Shown piece after piece: positions 61,854-64,000 of a stretch of 64,000 nucleotides of DNA; position 1 is the first letter of the stretch; each line of letters opens with the position of its first letter. The notes beneath the pieces are model-generated. The model was not told the origin of the DNA. It saw only the letters and a program-made list of their open reading frames with translations, and searched no databases. The stretch lies in assembly GCF_029223525.1 (NCBI RefSeq), contig NZ_JARHTQ010000005.1:310001-374000 (forward strand), read 5' to 3'. Both the position numbers and the translations under genes were made by a program. Source of the stretch: Streptantibioticus ferralitis (GTDB lineage Bacteria > Actinomycetota > Actinomycetes > Streptomycetales > Streptomycetaceae).

Positions 61854-63044
61854 ATGGACCTGCTGAACACGCTGGTGGACAAGGGGCTGCGGCGCGAACT
61901 GCCGACCCGGGACGAGGCGCTGGCCGTACTGGCCACCTCCGACGATGAACTGCTCGACGTGGTGGCCGCTGCCGGGAAGGTCCGGCGCCAGTGGTTCGGA
62001 CGCCGGGTGAAGCTGAACTACCTGGTCAACCTGAAGTCCGGGCTGTGCCCCGAGGACTGCTCGTACTGCTCCCAGCGGCTCGGCTCGAAGGCCGAGATCC
62101 TGAAGTACACGTGGCTGAAGCCGGATGAGGCGGCGGGCGCGGCGGGCGCCGGGATCGCGGGCGGCGCCAAGCGGGTCTGCCTGGTGGCCAGTGGGCGCGG
62201 TCCGACCGACCGGGACGTGGACCGGGTCTCGAAGACCATCGAGGCCATCAAGAACGAGCACAAGGACGTGGAGATCTGCGCCTGCCTCGGGCTCCTCTCC
62301 GAGGGCCAGGCCGATCGGCTGCGGGCGGCCGGCGCGGACGCCTACAACCACAACCTCAACACCTCCGAGGGAACGTACGGCGACATCTGCACCACCCACG
62401 ACTTCTCCGACCGGGTCGACACCGTCCGGCAGGCGCAGGCCGCGGGCCTGTCGGCGTGCTCCGGGCTGATCGCCGGAATGGGTGAATCCGACACCGATCT
62501 GGTCGATGTGGTCTTCGCTCTGCGCGACATGGACCCGGACTCGGTGCCGGTCAACTTCCTCATCCCGTTCGAGGGCACCCCGCTGGCGGAGAAGTGGTCG
62601 CTGACCCCGCAGCGCTGTCTGCGCATCCTGGCGATGGTCCGCTTCGTCTGTCCGGATGTGGAGGTCCGGCTGGCGGGTGGCCGGGAGATCCACCTGCGCA
62701 CGCTCCAGCCGCTGGCGCTGCACCTGGTCAACTCCATCTTCCTGGGCGACTACCTGACCAGTGAGGGCCAGGCGGGCCAGGCCGACCTGGAGATGATCGC
62801 CGACGCGGGTTTCGAGGTGGAGGGCGCGGACACCACCACCCTGCCCGAGCACCGGCGCGACGCGGGGTCGGGCTGCGGTTCGCACGAGGGCGCCAGTGCG
62901 TCGGGCTGCGGTTCGCAGCAGAGCGCCTGCGCGCCGTGCGCCGCGGAGCCGGAGCCGGTGGCGGCATCCGCCGCGGCCGCCCGTACCGACCTGGTCGCGG
63001 TGCGCCGCCGCGGCGTGGGCACGGACCTGCCGCCCAATGCCTGA
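61854..63044 (+). CDS. bioB: Biotin synthase
   Basis: Radical SAM enzyme of 396 residues that inserts sulfur into dethiobiotin. The SAM cluster cysteines are C65, C69 and C72 in [10 protein letters not shown]; the second cluster ligands lie in [17 protein letters not shown] and the [13 protein letters not shown] arginine. A C-terminal tail of about 70 residues ([31 protein letters not shown]) is Cys/Ser/Gly-rich; from memory such tails occur in actinobacterial BioB, role unknown. The ATG at 61854 follows GAGGAT. It overlaps bioA by 8 bp. Confidence 0.96.
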   Translation: MDLLNTLVDKGLRRELPTRDEALAVLATSDDELLDVVAAAGKVRRQWFGRRVKLNYLVNLKSGLCPEDCSYCSQRLGSKAEILKYTWLKPDEAAGAAGAGIAGGAKRVCLVASGRGPTDRDVDRVSKTIEAIKNEHKDVEICACLGLLSEGQADRLRAAGADAYNHNLNTSEGTYGDICTTHDFSDRVDTVRQAQAAGLSACSGLIAGMGESDTDLVDVVFALRDMDPDSVPVNFLIPFEGTPLAEKWSLTPQRCLRILAMVRFVCPDVEVRLAGGREIHLRTLQPLALHLVNSIFLGDYLTSEGQAGQADLEMIADAGFEVEGADTTTLPEHRRDAGSGCGSHEGASASGCGSQQSACAPCAAEPEPVAASAAAARTDLVAVRRRGVGTDLPPNA

Positions 63045-64000
63045 GCCGCTCGCGGTGCGTGAGCTGCTGGATCTCGACCGGGAGCATGTGTGGCACCCGT
63101 ACGGCCCGATGCCCGGCCGTGCGGAGCCGCTCCTGGTCGAGTCGGCCAGCGGCGTCCGGCTGCGGGTCACCGACCCCGCGGGCGACCGCGCCGAACTGGT
63201 GGACGGGATGTCCTCGTGGTGGTCGGCCATCCACGGCTACAACCACCCGGTGCTCAACGAGGCGGCGCGCGGCCAACTGGACCGGATGAGCCATGTGATG
63301 TTCGGCGGGCTCACCCATGAGCCCGCCGTCCGGCTCGCCGCCCGGCTGGTCGAGATCACCCCGGAACCGCTGCGCCATGTCTTCCTCGCCGACTCCGGCT
63401 CGGTATCGGTCGAGGTCGCGGTCAAGATGTGCCTGCAGTACTGGCGCTCGCGTGGACGGCCCGGCAAACGGCGGCTGTTGACCTGGCGGGGCGGATACCA
63501 CGGTGACACCTGGCAGCCGATGTCGGTGTGCGATCCGGACGGCGGGATGCACCACCTGTGGTCCGGTGTACTGCCCCATCAGGTCTTCGCCGACACGCCA
63601 CCGGGCGGCTTCGACGACCCGCCCGACCCGCGGTACGCCGCACACGTACGGGAGTTGATCGCGCGGCACGCCGATGAGCTGGCCGCGGTGATCGTCGAAC
63701 CCGTGGTGCAGGGGGCCGGTGGGATGCGCTTCCACTCCCCCGGCTATCTACGGGTACTGCGCGAGGCGTGCGACGAGCACGATGTGCTGCTGGTGCTGGA
63801 CGAGATCGCCACGGGCTTCGGACGTACCGGCGCGTTGTTCGCGGCCGGGCACGCCGGGATCGCGCCTGATGTGATGTGCCTCGGCAAGGCGTTGACCGGC
63901 GGCTATCTGACGATGGCCGCGACGCTGTGCACCACCCGGGTCGCCGAGGGCATCTCCCGCGGCGAGGTGCCGGTGCTGGCGCACGGCCCCACGTTCATGG
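63037..64000 (+). CDS. bioA: Adenosylmethionine-8-amino-7-oxononanoate aminotransferase (partial)
   Basis: The first 321 residues of BioA, cut by the window end. It converts 7-keto-8-aminopelargonate to 7,8-diaminopelargonate using SAM as amino donor. Visible marks are [65 protein letters not shown] and the PLP-lysine segment [16 protein letters not shown]. The start ATG lies inside the end of bioB, so the two are translationally coupled; bioD would be expected next. Confidence 0.95.
   Translation, partial: MPEPLAVRELLDLDREHVWHPYGPMPGRAEPLLVESASGVRLRVTDPAGDRAELVDGMSSWWSAIHGYNHPVLNEAARGQLDRMSHVMFGGLTHEPAVRLAARLVEITPEPLRHVFLADSGSVSVEVAVKMCLQYWRSRGRPGKRRLLTWRGGYHGDTWQPMSVCDPDGGMHHLWSGVLPHQVFADTPPGGFDDPPDPRYAAHVRELIARHADELAAVIVEPVVQGAGGMRFHSPGYLRVLREACDEHDVLLVLDEIATGFGRTGALFAAGHAGIAPDVMCLGKALTGGYLTMAATLCTTRVAEGISRGEVPVLAHGPTFM

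Noticed and set aside
1-64000. A secondary-metabolite gene cluster around the P450, methyltransferase and MFS genes
   Set aside because: They are scattered, with separate promoters and no polyketide, peptide or terpene synthase in the window.

Overview
The window is from a high-GC actinomycete, almost certainly a streptomycete. Supporting signs are the strong GC bias in third codon positions, a short chaplin, a chitinase behind a DasR-type operator, a mycothiol-family DinB-like protein, a murT-gatD pair, a rare TTA (bldA) codon in a P450 gene, an actinobacterial-type c-di-AMP riboswitch and many leaderless or GTG/TTG starts. I see no rRNA, tRNA, CRISPR array or intact insertion sequence.

Layout. 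From 0 to 4.4 kb are an APC amino-acid permease, a translationally coupled pair of stand-alone LigD-type repair modules (phosphoesterase and ATP-dependent ligase) and an enoyl-CoA hydratase. From 4.5 to 36 kb the window is dominated by secreted proteins. This stretch holds a decayed beta-helix protein, a YVTN beta-propeller, two GH18 chitinases, a GH101/GH129-like glycosidase, a chaplin, a polyhistidine secreted peptide, a trypsin-like protease, a lysine-rich repeat protein, two S53 sedolisins and a G1 glutamic peptidase. They are interleaved with regulators (two-component system plus ABC exporter, STAS protein, MarR, LuxR-type), a P450/ferredoxin pair, an M56 peptidase, an MFS pump and two methyltransferases. 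S53 and G1 peptidases are acid-active families, so an acidic habitat is a reasonable inference.

From 36 to 50.7 kb the content is mostly housekeeping: a membrane protein, fumarylacetoacetase, an OmpR-type DNA-binding protein, an acyl-CoA dehydrogenase divergent from its likely TetR repressor, peptide deformylase, murT-gatD (lipid II amidation), pfkA, ctaG, an acyltransferase, an SDR remnant, a DUF1707 protein and a cupin. From 50.8 to 64 kb come a secreted tripeptidyl-aminopeptidase-type hydrolase, a complete urease operon (ureABCFGD, minus strand), an orphan Phd/YefM antitoxin divergent from a ClpP-like protein, an NlpC/P60 hydrolase behind a c-di-AMP (ydaO-type) riboswitch, an anti-sigma-type ATPase and the biotin genes bioF, bioB and bioA, the last cut by the window end.

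Highlights for follow-up are: the ClpP-like protein in which two of the three catalytic residues are replaced (His to Asp, Asp to Ala); the 11-histidine secreted peptide beside the chaplin; the tandem TCCGGCCGGA operators near 39.5 kb in an otherwise gene-poor kilobase; and the acid-peptidase group. I do not see one complete, clearly new multi-gene system.
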